From the NCBI GenBank assembly GCA_024643325.1, contig JAHEND010000035.1:124001-188000 (forward strand): a stretch of DNA of 64,000 nt. The letters run 5' to 3'. Within the stretch, counting starts at the first letter, position 1. Each line of letters opens with the position of its first letter. The notes below the pieces were generated by a model. The model saw only the letters and a program-made list of their open reading frames with translations, ran no database searches and was not told the origin of the DNA. Shown here one piece after another: positions 18,114 through 27,009 of this stretch. This DNA comes from Sediminicola sp. GTDB taxonomy: Bacteria; Bacteroidota; Bacteroidia; Flavobacteriales; Flavobacteriaceae. The position numbers were made by a program, and so were the translations under genes.

Positions 18114-19094
18114 ATGTGCGCTCAGCAAACAACTATGAAGGTATACCATTTAGAGAATGACTTTCTTAAAATGGAAGTACTCAATTATGGCGCGATCATT
18201 AAAAGACTTCGTTTAAAAATAAACCATATAGAAGACCAAGACTTGGTAGTTGGGTTAAAAAATCCGGAGGATTATATAAATGACGCTTGGTTTTTAGGAG
18301 CATGCTTAGGTCCTTTTTCAGGTAGAATTCAAGAAGACAAAATCCTAGAAACGCCTCAAGCCACTAAAGCGTCCCATGGTAAGGCACCCCATATTTTATT
18401 GCACGGAGGAGATCAAACCTATGCAAAGCAATTTTGGGTACTTGAAAATATCTGTAAGGGAGCAACACCTCATATATGCCTATCTCATACCCAAAGAGTG
18501 AATAATAAAGAGGATTCGAATGATAACAATGGTGAAGTAGCAGAAATTAAAACTTTTGTGACTTACAGCCTTGTAAACAGTGAACTTAGAATTAAATACC
18601 ACAGCATCGCTACTTTACCGCAGGTATTTAATTTAAGTAATCATAGCTATTTTATACTAGACAGTGCTACGAATCTTTCTGAATATGAACTGTGTATTAG
18701 GGCCAATTTTTATCTAGAAACAAATGCCCACTTACTTCCTACTGGCAAATTAATTCCTACGCCTGGAAGCACTTATGACTTTAGAAAAGCAACACAATTA
18801 GCTCACACACAATTAGATACACCCTTCGTATTAGACAAAAAATACCATGGAATAGAAAGAGTTGCCTCTGCCTATTTAAAAAAGAGTGATATTTTACTTG
18901 AAGTATTTACAGACCAAGAAGTCATTGTGTGTTTTACACCCAAAGAGTTCCCAGGTATTTGCTTTGAAACTCAGGGCTTCCCAGATGCACCAAATCACTC
19001 CAACTTTAAAACCATTAGTATAGATAAAAACAATCCCTACACCCAAGAAACCTACTATAAGTTTTCTATGAAAACCAATCCATTTAACGCTTAA
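18114..19094 (+). CDS. galM: aldose 1-epimerase (galactose mutarotase)
   Basis: Interconverts alpha and beta anomers of aldoses. Family features: NYGAIIKRLRL near the N-terminus, LGPFSGRI, HGG, the substrate-binding His in NLSNHSYFIL (about 175-185), the LLPTGKLIPTPGSTYDFR segment and the C-terminal catalytic Glu region CFETQGFPDAPNHSNF. Length 326 aa is slightly short but complete. Start ATG 18114 lies 3 bases after msrA; a second ATG at 18135 (MKVYHLEN) fits homolog N-termini at least as well. It is in an operon with msrA and meaB. Confidence 0.92.
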   Translation: MCAQQTTMKVYHLENDFLKMEVLNYGAIIKRLRLKINHIEDQDLVVGLKNPEDYINDAWFLGACLGPFSGRIQEDKILETPQATKASHGKAPHILLHGGDQTYAKQFWVLENICKGATPHICLSHTQRVNNKEDSNDNNGEVAEIKTFVTYSLVNSELRIKYHSIATLPQVFNLSNHSYFILDSATNLSEYELCIRANFYLETNAHLLPTGKLIPTPGSTYDFRKATQLAHTQLDTPFVLDKKYHGIERVASAYLKKSDILLEVFTDQEVIVCFTPKEFPGICFETQGFPDAPNHSNFKTISIDKNNPYTQETYYKFSMKTNPFNA

Positions 19095-19101
19095 ACTTTA
19101 G

Positions 19102-20100
19102 ATGAGACATAATCTTTCTATATCTGTACCAAAATTGATCAAAGGGATACGAAATGGAGAAATACCTGCTTTGAGCAAGGCTATTAGTCTGGTAGAAAGC
19201 AAGCTTCCCCTCCACCAAAGGTGGGCTCAAGAATTAGAAGCTACCTTTTCAAAAGAAAATTCGAATACCATACGAGTAGGTATTTCTGGGGTTCCAGGCG
19301 TAGGAAAAAGTACTTTTATTGAAGCCTTGGGCATGTATCTGGTAGAAAAAGGACATAAACTAGCCGTGCTAACCATAGATCCTAGTAGCCAACAAACTGG
19401 TGGTAGTATCTTGGGAGACAAAGCCAGAATGAACCAACTGGCGGCACATAAGAGCGCCTATATTAGAACCACACCAGCGGCAAGTACCTTAGGGGGTGTA
19501 GCGCAAAATACACGTTCAAGCATTCTTTTTTGTGAAGCTGCGGGATTTGATATTATCCTAGTAGAAACCGTTGGCGTAGGACAAAATGAGTTAGACGTTC
19601 ACGAAATGGTAGACGCCCTTTTACTTTTACAATTACCAGGAGGGGGAGATGAAATTCAAGGCATTAAAAGAGGTTTACTCGAGGTGGCAGACGCCTTGTT
19701 AATTAACAAGGCAGACGGGGCCCAAGCCCCGTTAGCCAAAAAAGCCCAGCAGTATTTAAAAGCAGCCACACATGGCTTTAGACCTAGAGAAAACGGATGG
19801 GACACTCCGGTTCTTTTGGCCTCTGCCCTGGAGAATCGTGGCATAAAAGAAGCGTGGAAAAGTATAGAATCGTTCATTAACCTTCAAAAAAAGCAAGGTG
19901 ATTTTGAGCAAAAAAGAACCCGTCAAAAAATTCAGGGACTTCAAAAAAGCATCGCCTGTAGGCTAGAAGAAGCCTTTTTTGAAGACGAGTGGGTTCAAAA
20001 AGAGCTTCCAAACATTAAACGACAGCTCACCAACGGCAGCATTAGTATTTCAGAGGCTACTAAAATGCTTATTGAGGGGTTCAGAAAGTACCTCCCATAG
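19102..20100 (+). CDS. meaB: methylmalonyl-CoA mutase-associated GTPase MeaB (ArgK family)
   Basis: A G3E P-loop GTPase that loads and protects adenosylcobalamin in methylmalonyl-CoA mutase. Walker A GVPGVGKSTF (about 63-72), IDPSSQQTGGSILGDKARM, ETVGVGQNE (G3 region) and LLINKADG (G4, NKxD) are intact. Length 332 aa is standard. It starts 7 bases after galM. No mutase subunits are nearby, so its partner must be elsewhere. It pairs functionally with the cobalamin adenosyltransferase at 11396. Confidence 0.95.
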   Translation: MRHNLSISVPKLIKGIRNGEIPALSKAISLVESKLPLHQRWAQELEATFSKENSNTIRVGISGVPGVGKSTFIEALGMYLVEKGHKLAVLTIDPSSQQTGGSILGDKARMNQLAAHKSAYIRTTPAASTLGGVAQNTRSSILFCEAAGFDIILVETVGVGQNELDVHEMVDALLLLQLPGGGDEIQGIKRGLLEVADALLINKADGAQAPLAKKAQQYLKAATHGFRPRENGWDTPVLLASALENRGIKEAWKSIESFINLQKKQGDFEQKRTRQKIQGLQKSIACRLEEAFFEDEWVQKELPNIKRQLTNGSISISEATKMLIEGFRKYLP

Positions 20101-20195
20101 CCTTCCTGAATTTTTATCCCTTTCTTCTAAGAGTGTTTTATTTTATAAAATGCACTAGAAACGCTATAAATAAGCAGCAATTCTATAAAATGGCT

Positions 20196-20203
20196 TAAAT
20201 TTG
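20196..20203 (+). promoter_or_regulatory. -7 box before the GT2 gene
   Basis: TAAATTTG fits TAnnTTTG. It ends only 8 bases before ATG 20212 and 17 before the second ATG at 20221, so the leader is very short. There is no -33 TTG at standard spacing. Confidence 0.45.
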
Positions 20204-20211
20204 TGGTCTAA

Positions 20212-21183
20212 ATGATCAAGATGAACATTCACACACAGCAGCTTCTATCCGTTGTAGTACCCCTTTATAACGAACAAGATAATGTGAGCCTACTCACTGA
20301 AAAAATTCATGAAAGCCTTGAGGGCTACCAATATGAAATTGTTTATGTAGATGATTTTTCTACTGATCAAACGAAGAAGGTGGTGAATGACATGGAAGAT
20401 GAAAAGGTCCATTTAATTGCACTCAAGAAAAATTATGGCCAGAGTTTGGCATTAGCAGCGGGAATAGATTACGCTTCTGGCACCTATATTATAACGATGG
20501 ATGGGGATCTTCAAAACGATCCTTCTGACATTCCTTCTATGTTAAAAGAAGCCATTGACGGTGATTATGATCTTGTGACAGGAATTAGACAAAAAAGAAA
20601 GGACAGCTTGCTTAAAAAAATACCGTCAAAAATTGCTAATTTTTTGGTGAGAAGGGTCACTAAATTAGATATTAAAGACAACGGATGCGCTTTAAAAGTT
20701 TTTCATAAAGATGTAGCAAAAGACCTAAATTTATATGGGGAAATGCATCGTTTCATTACACTTTTAGCATTCTTAGAAGGGGCGCAAATAAAACAAGTCC
20801 CTGTAAAACACCATGCAAGGCATGCGGGAGTCTCTAAATATGGATTGGAGCGTGTATTCAAGGTTATTGCAGACATGATGCTACTACTCTTCATTAGAAA
20901 ATACATCCAAAGACCCATACATCTCTTTGGAATTTTTGGTGTACTGCTTATAGGCGCAGGACTCTGCGTAAATGCCTATTTGGTGTATCTAAAATTTTTA
21001 GGAGAAGATATTGGAACAAGACCCCTACTGACCCTCGGAATGATGCTCATTTTTGCAGGAATTCAATTGTTTACCATTGGAATTGTCATGGAACTGCTCA
21101 TTAGAACCTACTACGAGTCTCAACAGAAAAGACCTTACAGAATTAGAAAGGTAACCAAAGGAGGAACGAGCATATCACAATAG
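20212..21183 (+). CDS. GtrB/DPM1-like family 2 glycosyltransferase
   Basis: Predicted to move a sugar from a nucleotide donor onto a polyprenyl phosphate at the inner face of the membrane. GT2 features: VVPLYNEQDNV, the D in YVDDFSTDQT, DGDLQNDPSDI (DxD, about 95-105), NGCALKVFHKDV, and HARHAGVSKYG (the R/HxGxSKY loop of DPM/ArnC/GtrB enzymes). Two C-terminal membrane helices (about 235-260 and 275-300) complete the GtrB plan. Length 323 aa. Start ATG 20212 or 20221. It is followed by a flippase-like gene and faces an ArnT-like gene, which supports a lipid-linked sugar pathway. Confidence 0.9.
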   Translation: MIKMNIHTQQLLSVVVPLYNEQDNVSLLTEKIHESLEGYQYEIVYVDDFSTDQTKKVVNDMEDEKVHLIALKKNYGQSLALAAGIDYASGTYIITMDGDLQNDPSDIPSMLKEAIDGDYDLVTGIRQKRKDSLLKKIPSKIANFLVRRVTKLDIKDNGCALKVFHKDVAKDLNLYGEMHRFITLLAFLEGAQIKQVPVKHHARHAGVSKYGLERVFKVIADMMLLLFIRKYIQRPIHLFGIFGVLLIGAGLCVNAYLVYLKFLGEDIGTRPLLTLGMMLIFAGIQLFTIGIVMELLIRTYYESQQKRPYRIRKVTKGGTSISQ

Positions 21184-21253
21184 CTTTCAGGACTTAATAA
21201 GGCATTTGATATTGGTTTGAGGCAAACACCCAAAAACAAAAAAATCAAAAAAT

Positions 21254-22120
21254 ATGAAAAAACAACTGCTTTTATTGCTTAAGACAGGAATAAGCGCAGT
21301 GCTTTTATACCTCATATTTCTAAAGATTCCTTTTAGCGAGGTATCCCAAACCTTATTAAAAGCGCAATGGGGGTTTTTAGTATTGGCATTACTTTTTTTT
21401 ACTATTTCCAAAGCAATAGCAGCCTATAGACTTCAATATTTTTGGAGGGCCATAGGGGTGCATTTTAGCCATTCATATAACTTAAAACTCTACCTATTAG
21501 GGATGTTTTACAACTTGTTTTTACCTGGCGGTATTGGCGGAGACGCCTATAAAGGATATGTAGTTAAGAAGGCTTATAAAACGCCTACAAAAAAAATCTT
21601 CGGGGTTTTATTAGTCGACAGACTGTCCGGATTACTACTCTTGTGTGTCTTTAGTGCCCTTCTTGCCGCTATGGGGGTTCATGAAATACTCAGCCCATTT
21701 AGATATCTTTTTGTAGTTGCTATTCCATTGGGAATATTGGTGTACTATTTAGGGGTAAAAAAAATATATTCTTACACCCTAGCTGTTTTCTGGAAAGCAT
21801 TCGCTTTGTCTGCTGGGGTTCAAATGGCTCAATTAATAGCCGCAGCATTTATATTGTTGGCGTTGGGTCAAGACCAAGAGTTCGGTGTGTACCTTCTGGT
21901 ATTCTTAGTATCTTCTATAGTAGCTGTAATTCCTCTAACTATTGGTGGTATTGGCAGTAGAGAACTCACCTTTTTATATGGTGCACAGTGGTTGGCTTTA
22001 GATTACAAGACCGCTATAGCCATGAGTTTGCTCTTCTTTTTTATTACTGCTGCTGTTTCTATTACCGGAATAGTCTATCACTTTAGGGCGCTTCCAGAAC
22101 CGGGTAAAAACACCAAATAG
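21254..22120 (+). CDS. LPG-synthase-transmembrane/UPF0104 family flippase-like protein
   Basis: A 288-residue polytopic membrane protein of the lysylphosphatidylglycerol-synthase TM region family. Diagnostic parts are NLFLPGGIGGDAYKGYVVKK (about 90-110), LLVDRLSGLLLL and the later VIPLTIGGIGSRE (about 230-243), among about seven hydrophobic helices. It has no soluble aminoacyl-transferase domain, so it is not MprF itself. Stand-alone members are proposed flippases or membrane partners of GT2 enzymes. The neighbour at 20212 is such an enzyme. Its 3' end overlaps the convergent GT39 gene by 43 bases. Confidence 0.88.
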   Translation: MKKQLLLLLKTGISAVLLYLIFLKIPFSEVSQTLLKAQWGFLVLALLFFTISKAIAAYRLQYFWRAIGVHFSHSYNLKLYLLGMFYNLFLPGGIGGDAYKGYVVKKAYKTPTKKIFGVLLVDRLSGLLLLCVFSALLAAMGVHEILSPFRYLFVVAIPLGILVYYLGVKKIYSYTLAVFWKAFALSAGVQMAQLIAAAFILLALGQDQEFGVYLLVFLVSSIVAVIPLTIGGIGSRELTFLYGAQWLALDYKTAIAMSLLFFFITAAVSITGIVYHFRALPEPGKNTK

Positions 22121-23736
22121 CGTTTCTCTAAGTTTTTGAGTCTGGTTGCAGGGTTCAGAAAAGATCCTTTTAATCGGGTAATCCTGTAAGAAGGTACACA
22201 AAATTCTATAGTGTAGCTTATGTCTGTTGTAGAAAGCGCCTCTAATTGAGACTCTGTAAGATACATCCAAACGTTTGACAAAGACTTAAAATCTTCTAAC
22301 TGATCTACTATTTTTAAGGGTGATCTCAACCCAAAATCCATGGCCCAACTGTGTGCATTACCCCATTTATAAACCTTATCTGGTGAAATGTAAGAAGATT
22401 GCATGATTTTCTCTGAAACAGTTTTACCCGCTTGATACCGAAGTAGGTTAGGATAAAAACCAGTATTTAAAATCCCGTTCACTAAAACCGCTGTGAGTAC
22501 TCCAGTAATCACCACACTGTTAAAAACACCTTTTGACTGGTACATCCAATAAATGGAACCGAGCACAAACAAAGCCAACATCAGGTAAGATCCCCAAAAA
22601 GTATAAGGGAAAATCCATAAACAAAGTGTCAAAGCAACAGCAATCAATAGCACAAAAAAACCTCTTTGAATATAAAGTAAGGGTTTCCATAGCATTCCTT
22701 GCCCCCCTACCCTCCCGGCTACTAAAACCGCCCAAAGAGGTACACTACTGTTTAAATAGTGAGGTAATTTAAACTGTGCAAAACTTATTAAGAGTAAAAT
22801 AGCTAAAGCTCCGTACAAAAGTCCTTGGGTACGATCAGTGGCATTGAGTGAATTTGATTTGAACCGTTTGAAAAACAGATAGATGGCCAAAGGAGTAAAT
22901 GGCAAAAATGCCCATAAAAAAGTGTGAAAAAAGAATAAATAATCTGGGCTGTTTGTACCCATTCCCTGACCACTCATTCGCTCAAAGCTCTGTTCAAAAA
23001 GAATGAAAAAAATACCTGATCGTTCAGACTGCCCTCTAATGATGAGTTCGGGATGAAGGTCAAATTGCACATAGTAAGCGTACAAAATGGGACAAATACC
23101 TAAAATAAAAGTTAGAACCCCTAAAAGAATTTCTTTCTTCAAAAGAACCGACCATTGCCTTTCGTGAATTAAATATCCTAATACCGGGAAACCAATCATC
23201 ACCAGAGCCAAATGCCCTTTTGTAGAAAAAGCCATGGCAGCAGCCAATGTCCCAAACACCATAGGACGCCAATGTGGCGCTTTTAAGAATGCCAAAAATT
23301 GCCACAAAGACAAGGCTACAAAACCCGTGAGCACTGCGTCTGTCCTTAAATCAATTCCAGATAAAACGATCGTTTGGGCACTTAAAAAAATAAGCGTAGC
23401 CGCTCTAGCAATAGGGGTTGAATACAACAACTGAGCCATTTTAAATACACTAAAAGCACCTAAAAGCAAGGCTAAAAAACCTGGTAATTTATAGGAGAAT
23501 TCATAGATTCCAAAAACAGTATATGAGGCCGCAGCCAACCAATAATGCAAATGTGGTTTGTCAAGATAAGGTTCAGTGCCTTTGTAAAGCGAAAGAAAAT
23601 CACCTTCTTGAACCATTCTCATAGACATAACGGCAAATTGTGCAGAATCATTTTCTAGTAACCCACTGAAGAGGCCTATGGCATACACCCCAAAAAGCAA
23701 AAAAAGTAAGCATAGAAAAATCTTTTTTGACTCCAT
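22078..23736 (-). CDS. ArnT-like glycosyltransferase, family GT39/PMT type
   Basis: An integral-membrane GT-C enzyme that transfers a sugar from a polyprenyl-phosphate donor to an acceptor on the periplasmic side (lipid A phosphate in ArnT, other glycans or proteins in relatives). The first periplasmic loop has the acidic motif ENDSAQFAVMS (about 29-39) and the DKPHLHYWL signature (about 59-67); about ten membrane helices and a periplasmic C-terminal domain follow. Length 552 aa is typical of ArnT. The acceptor cannot be told. It is co-transcribed with the PAP2 gene, whose stop lies one base upstream of this start. Confidence 0.88.
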   Translation of the reverse strand: MESKKIFLCLLFLLFGVYAIGLFSGLLENDSAQFAVMSMRMVQEGDFLSLYKGTEPYLDKPHLHYWLAAASYTVFGIYEFSYKLPGFLALLLGAFSVFKMAQLLYSTPIARAATLIFLSAQTIVLSGIDLRTDAVLTGFVALSLWQFLAFLKAPHWRPMVFGTLAAAMAFSTKGHLALVMIGFPVLGYLIHERQWSVLLKKEILLGVLTFILGICPILYAYYVQFDLHPELIIRGQSERSGIFFILFEQSFERMSGQGMGTNSPDYLFFFHTFLWAFLPFTPLAIYLFFKRFKSNSLNATDRTQGLLYGALAILLLISFAQFKLPHYLNSSVPLWAVLVAGRVGGQGMLWKPLLYIQRGFFVLLIAVALTLCLWIFPYTFWGSYLMLALFVLGSIYWMYQSKGVFNSVVITGVLTAVLVNGILNTGFYPNLLRYQAGKTVSEKIMQSSYISPDKVYKWGNAHSWAMDFGLRSPLKIVDQLEDFKSLSNVWMYLTESQLEALSTTDISYTIEFCVPSYRITRLKGSFLNPATRLKNLEKRYLVFLPGSGSALK

Positions 23737-23737
23737 A

Positions 23738-24307
23738 CTACAAAGGCTTAAAAAGGAGGTGTTTCTTAAAAATAAACTGCGCTATAAAAGCAAAGAAGGC
23801 CCCTATAAAAAATCCAATGAATACGTCAAAAGGATAATGAACCCCTAAATATATTCTACTATAACCAACCATTAAAGCCAGGAGTACGCCAACAAATATA
23901 AACCAAGACCAAAGCTGTCTTAGGAGCATTCCCATAAATATGGCCACCGCCATGCTATTGGCTGCATGTGCAGAGAAAAAACCATAAGCTCCCCCACAAC
24001 TAGACTTCACTAATCTAAACATGCCATTTAAATCAGTTTCGTAACAGGGTCTAGGACGCGCAAAGCCATATTTAAACGCATTCGCCAGTTGATCAGTGGC
24101 TAAAATTAAGAGTCCTACAGCAAGAATGGCTTTTAAACTTACTACTAGCCCATAAGTATCATAGAGCTTCCACAAGAAAAAAAGCACTAAAGGTGCGCCA
24201 ACAGTTTTTTCTGAAAGCAACAACCAAAAAGCGTCCCATGAGGGGCTTCCCAAACCATTGAGAAACACAAAAAGTGTGCGATCTATGGATTGAAGTTGCT
24301 CTAACAT
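23738..24307 (-). CDS. PAP2 superfamily membrane phosphatase
   Basis: A lipid phosphatase of the PAP2/undecaprenyl-pyrophosphatase type with about five helices. The three catalytic motifs are KYGFARPRP (KxxxxxxRP, about 78-86), SAHAANSMA (the PSGH position; here S-A-H-A-x-N, about 108-116) and SRIYLGVHYPFD (SRxxxxxHxxxD, about 147-158). Length 189 aa. It could recycle polyprenyl phosphates released by the adjacent GT39 enzyme, or dephosphorylate lipid A; both are inferences from context. It overlaps the upstream 75-aa gene by one base. Confidence 0.92.
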   Translation of the reverse strand: MLEQLQSIDRTLFVFLNGLGSPSWDAFWLLLSEKTVGAPLVLFFLWKLYDTYGLVVSLKAILAVGLLILATDQLANAFKYGFARPRPCYETDLNGMFRLVKSSCGGAYGFFSAHAANSMAVAIFMGMLLRQLWSWFIFVGVLLALMVGYSRIYLGVHYPFDVFIGFFIGAFFAFIAQFIFKKHLLFKPL

Positions 24308-24534
24308 TAGTCTTCGTACCTAGAAACTTCTCTGTCGTAAAAATCTGTAGCTGCCTGAATGAGCCCTTCTGTTTCTGTTTCTAATTCTTTTTCATCTTCG
24401 GGAGAAAAATCTTCCAACCATTCCACACTGTCGTCTTCAAGATTTATAATAAACCTTGGATAATCCGTGTGTATCACAAAAATAGAAGTAGGAAAATCGG
24501 TATTATCTCCGAGTAAAAATTTAGGAAACTCCAT
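24307..24534 (-). CDS. conserved hypothetical acidic protein, 75 aa
   Basis: A 75-residue, strongly acidic cytoplasmic protein with no signal or membrane segment. The N-terminal half is beta-like (FPTSIFVIHTDYPRFIINL) and the C-terminal half is a helix rich in Glu and Asp. Its stop overlaps the start of the PAP2 gene by one base, and gene length and coding quality look real. I do not recognise a named family beyond small conserved flavobacterial proteins. It heads the minus-strand operon 75-aa protein-PAP2-GT39. Confidence 0.75.
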   Translation of the reverse strand: MEFPKFLLGDNTDFPTSIFVIHTDYPRFIINLEDDSVEWLEDFSPEDEKELETETEGLIQAATDFYDREVSRYED

Positions 24535-24632
24535 AGGTGAAAATTTTATATCGTATGTTAGTTATTATATGCTAGCGCGTCAGTGAATCGAATAAATTAA
24601 GAGTGTGACTGTTTGCTAATTTAGTGAGAATC

Positions 24633-26018
24633 TTAAGAAATAGGAAGTGAAACAGTCTCTATATGCTTTTTTGTCAGGTAATTAAAACGCAGATACAACA
24701 TAATAGCAGATGCTGTTAATCCCGCCAAAAGCCCCAACCAAATACCCATGCTTTCTAGAGAGGTGTACAGACCCAAATAAAAACTAACAGGGAAACCAAT
24801 CATCCAATAAGCAACAAAAGTAATTAAAGTGGGGATTTTCACATCCTGAAAACCTCTTAAAGCACCTAATACTACTACTTGTAATCCGTCTGAAATCTGA
24901 AAGAACGCTGCCACAAAAAGTAATTGAGCGGTTAAAAAGATGACCTCTGCATTGTCTGCCGCATTCAATAAGTCATTGTTATTTAAATAAATAGTAGGCA
25001 AAAGATCTCTAAATGCTAAAAATAAAATAGCAAAGATTACTTCTAAAATAAAGGTTAATAAAAAAATTGACATGGCAATTCTCCTCAGTGCTACAAAATC
25101 TTTTAAGCCCTTCTGGTTTCCAACTCTTATCATAGCGGCCACTCCTAACCCCATACCCACCATAAAAGTCATACTAGACAAATTGAGTGCAATTTGATTG
25201 GCCGCTTGCGCATTTTTCCCCAACACACCACTCAGCCAAATGGCCGATGTAAAGATGGCTACCTCAAAAAACATTTGCAAAGCAGAAGGAAAACCTAAAT
25301 TAATAATCTTAGTGAGTACTTTCTTTTCAATCACTCGGAAGTTTAAATCGTACACATACGCCTTGAACTTCTCTTTATATCTAAATACAACCCATAGTAA
25401 AATAACCATCACTACCCTAGAGACTAGCGTTCCAACAGCAGCGCCCACAATGCCCATTTCAGGGAATCCAAAAGTTCCATAGATCAACAAATAGTTCAAA
25501 ACAATATTGACCACATTAGCCACTACCGTTACATACATGGGGTATTTAGTTTGGGAGAGGCCTTCAGAAAACTGTTTTAGTGCTTGAAAAACAATTAATG
25601 GAACCAATGAAAAAGCTACTAAATCCAGGTAAGGCATGGCTAATGCAACCACCTCTTGAGGCTGTTTCATATGGTACATGAGCGGCTTACAGAGTAGGAT
25701 AAGAAAAAACAAGGCCAGTCCTAAGACTGTACAAAGTACCAATCCGTGTTTGAGTGCAGATTTTCCAGAGGCGGTGTCTTTTGCACCATCAGATTCTGCT
25801 ACAAGTGGTGTAATGGCTGTAGAAAACCCAATACCTAGAGACATAGCAATGAACACAAAACTGTTGCCTAAAGAAACTGCGGCTAGTTCTGCAGTACCCA
25901 GTTGTCCCACCATGATATTGTCTGCAAAAGCGACAAAGGTATGACCCAGCAAACCTAGGATTACTGGAAAAGATAGGCTTAAATTATATCTAAATTCTTT
26001 AGTGTATTGTTGTAACAA
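24633..26018 (-). CDS. MATE family efflux transporter
   Basis: A multidrug/toxin exporter driven by Na+ or H+. Two homologous MatE halves of six helices each can be seen; FADNIMVGQLGTAELAAVSL (about 31-50) is the typical TM1-TM2 segment and GFPSALQMFFEVAIF marks the start of the second half. Length 461 aa is normal. It starts with TTG at 26018; no ATG occurs until residue 36, inside the first conserved helix region. A -7 box lies 20 bases upstream. The substrate is unknown. Confidence 0.94.
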   Translation of the reverse strand: MLQQYTKEFRYNLSLSFPVILGLLGHTFVAFADNIMVGQLGTAELAAVSLGNSFVFIAMSLGIGFSTAITPLVAESDGAKDTASGKSALKHGLVLCTVLGLALFFLILLCKPLMYHMKQPQEVVALAMPYLDLVAFSLVPLIVFQALKQFSEGLSQTKYPMYVTVVANVVNIVLNYLLIYGTFGFPEMGIVGAAVGTLVSRVVMVILLWVVFRYKEKFKAYVYDLNFRVIEKKVLTKIINLGFPSALQMFFEVAIFTSAIWLSGVLGKNAQAANQIALNLSSMTFMVGMGLGVAAMIRVGNQKGLKDFVALRRIAMSIFLLTFILEVIFAILFLAFRDLLPTIYLNNNDLLNAADNAEVIFLTAQLLFVAAFFQISDGLQVVVLGALRGFQDVKIPTLITFVAYWMIGFPVSFYLGLYTSLESMGIWLGLLAGLTASAIMLYLRFNYLTKKHIETVSLPIS

Positions 26019-26037
26019 TTGGTCAAAATTTTGCTTG

Positions 26038-26045
26038 CAAATATA
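26038..26045 (-). promoter_or_regulatory. -7 box of the MATE gene
   Basis: Minus strand TATATTTG, a full consensus match, 19 bases before the TTG start, which supports that unusual start codon. Confidence 0.5.
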
Positions 26046-26176
26046 GGCTTTCTAAAGCAGCTATAAACATCTTAGGAAAAATGTATATGCCTATTAAAAG
26101 GAAAGATGGTGGGTAGCCATTTTATGCTTTCAATTTAATCCTTATAAATACCCGAAAAAACAGATTCAGGGTACCC

Positions 26177-26950
26177 TTATAATTTTTTAGCGGCATTCCA
26201 GAAAACATCCATCTCTTCTAATGACATTTCACTCAAGGACAAGCCCTTTAACTGTGCCTGAGATTCCAAATAGGTAAATCTCTTTTTAAATTTAGTATTG
26301 GTTCTCTCGAGCGCGTTTTCTGGATTTATCCCAATAGCCCTTGCATAATTAATCATAGAGAAAATTAGGTCTCCAAACTCGGCTTCCATGGCGTCAGTGT
26401 CGCCCTTTTTCACCTCATCATTAAACTCTCTGAGTTCTTCTTTAACCTTTTCCCAAACCTGCTCTGGCTTTTCCCAATCGAACCCTACACCAGCAGCTTT
26501 TTCTTGCATCCTGTAGGCTTTTATTAATGCCGGAAGTCCTTTTGGCACCCCTGACAGCACACTTTTATTTCCCTCTTTTAATTTGAGCTGTTCCCAGTTT
26601 TTCTTGACCTCTTCTTCATTTTCAACGGAAACGTCTCCATAAATATGTGGATGCCTATGAATGAGTTTCTCGCAGATTTCATGAGACACATCTCCCATAT
26701 CAAATGCACCTGACTCACTCCCTATTTTGGCATAAAATACAATATGCAATAAAACATCTCCCAATTCCTTTTTAACTTCTTGAAGATCATTATCTAATAT
26801 AGCGTCTGCCAATTCATAGGTTTCTTCTAAAGTGAGTAAACGCAAACTTTCCATGGTTTGCTTCTGATCCCAAGGGCATTTTAAACGCAACTCATCCATG
26901 ATGGTTAACAGTCTGTCAAAAGCTTTTAATTGGTCTTCTCTTGAATTCAT
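26177..26950 (-). CDS. mazG: nucleoside triphosphate pyrophosphohydrolase MazG
   Basis: Hydrolyses (d)NTPs to NMP and pyrophosphate, cleaning the nucleotide pool. Two MazG domains are present. The first has CPWDQKQTMESLRLLTLEE, ETYELADAI and ELGDVLLHIVFYAKI (ExxE/ExxD metal ligands, about 38-75); the second has ELREFNDEV and EFGDLIFSMINYARA (about 175-210). Length 257 aa equals the two-domain E. coli type. The start is ATG 26950, and a -7 box lies at 26987-26994. It is a single gene. Confidence 0.96.
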   Translation of the reverse strand: MNSREDQLKAFDRLLTIMDELRLKCPWDQKQTMESLRLLTLEETYELADAILDNDLQEVKKELGDVLLHIVFYAKIGSESGAFDMGDVSHEICEKLIHRHPHIYGDVSVENEEEVKKNWEQLKLKEGNKSVLSGVPKGLPALIKAYRMQEKAAGVGFDWEKPEQVWEKVKEELREFNDEVKKGDTDAMEAEFGDLIFSMINYARAIGINPENALERTNTKFKKRFTYLESQAQLKGLSLSEMSLEEMDVFWNAAKKL

Positions 26951-26986
26951 AGGGGCGTTTTAAAAGGGTGTGTGTTAATTGAGTCA

Positions 26987-26994
26987 CAAAACTA
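26987..26994 (-). promoter_or_regulatory. -7 box of mazG
   Basis: Minus strand TAGTTTTG (TAnnTTTG), giving a leader of about 30 bases. No -33 TTG is seen; the upstream region instead holds short TAGGTCTAA repeats. Confidence 0.5.
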
Positions 26995-27009
26995 CAGATT
27001 TAAATGTCA

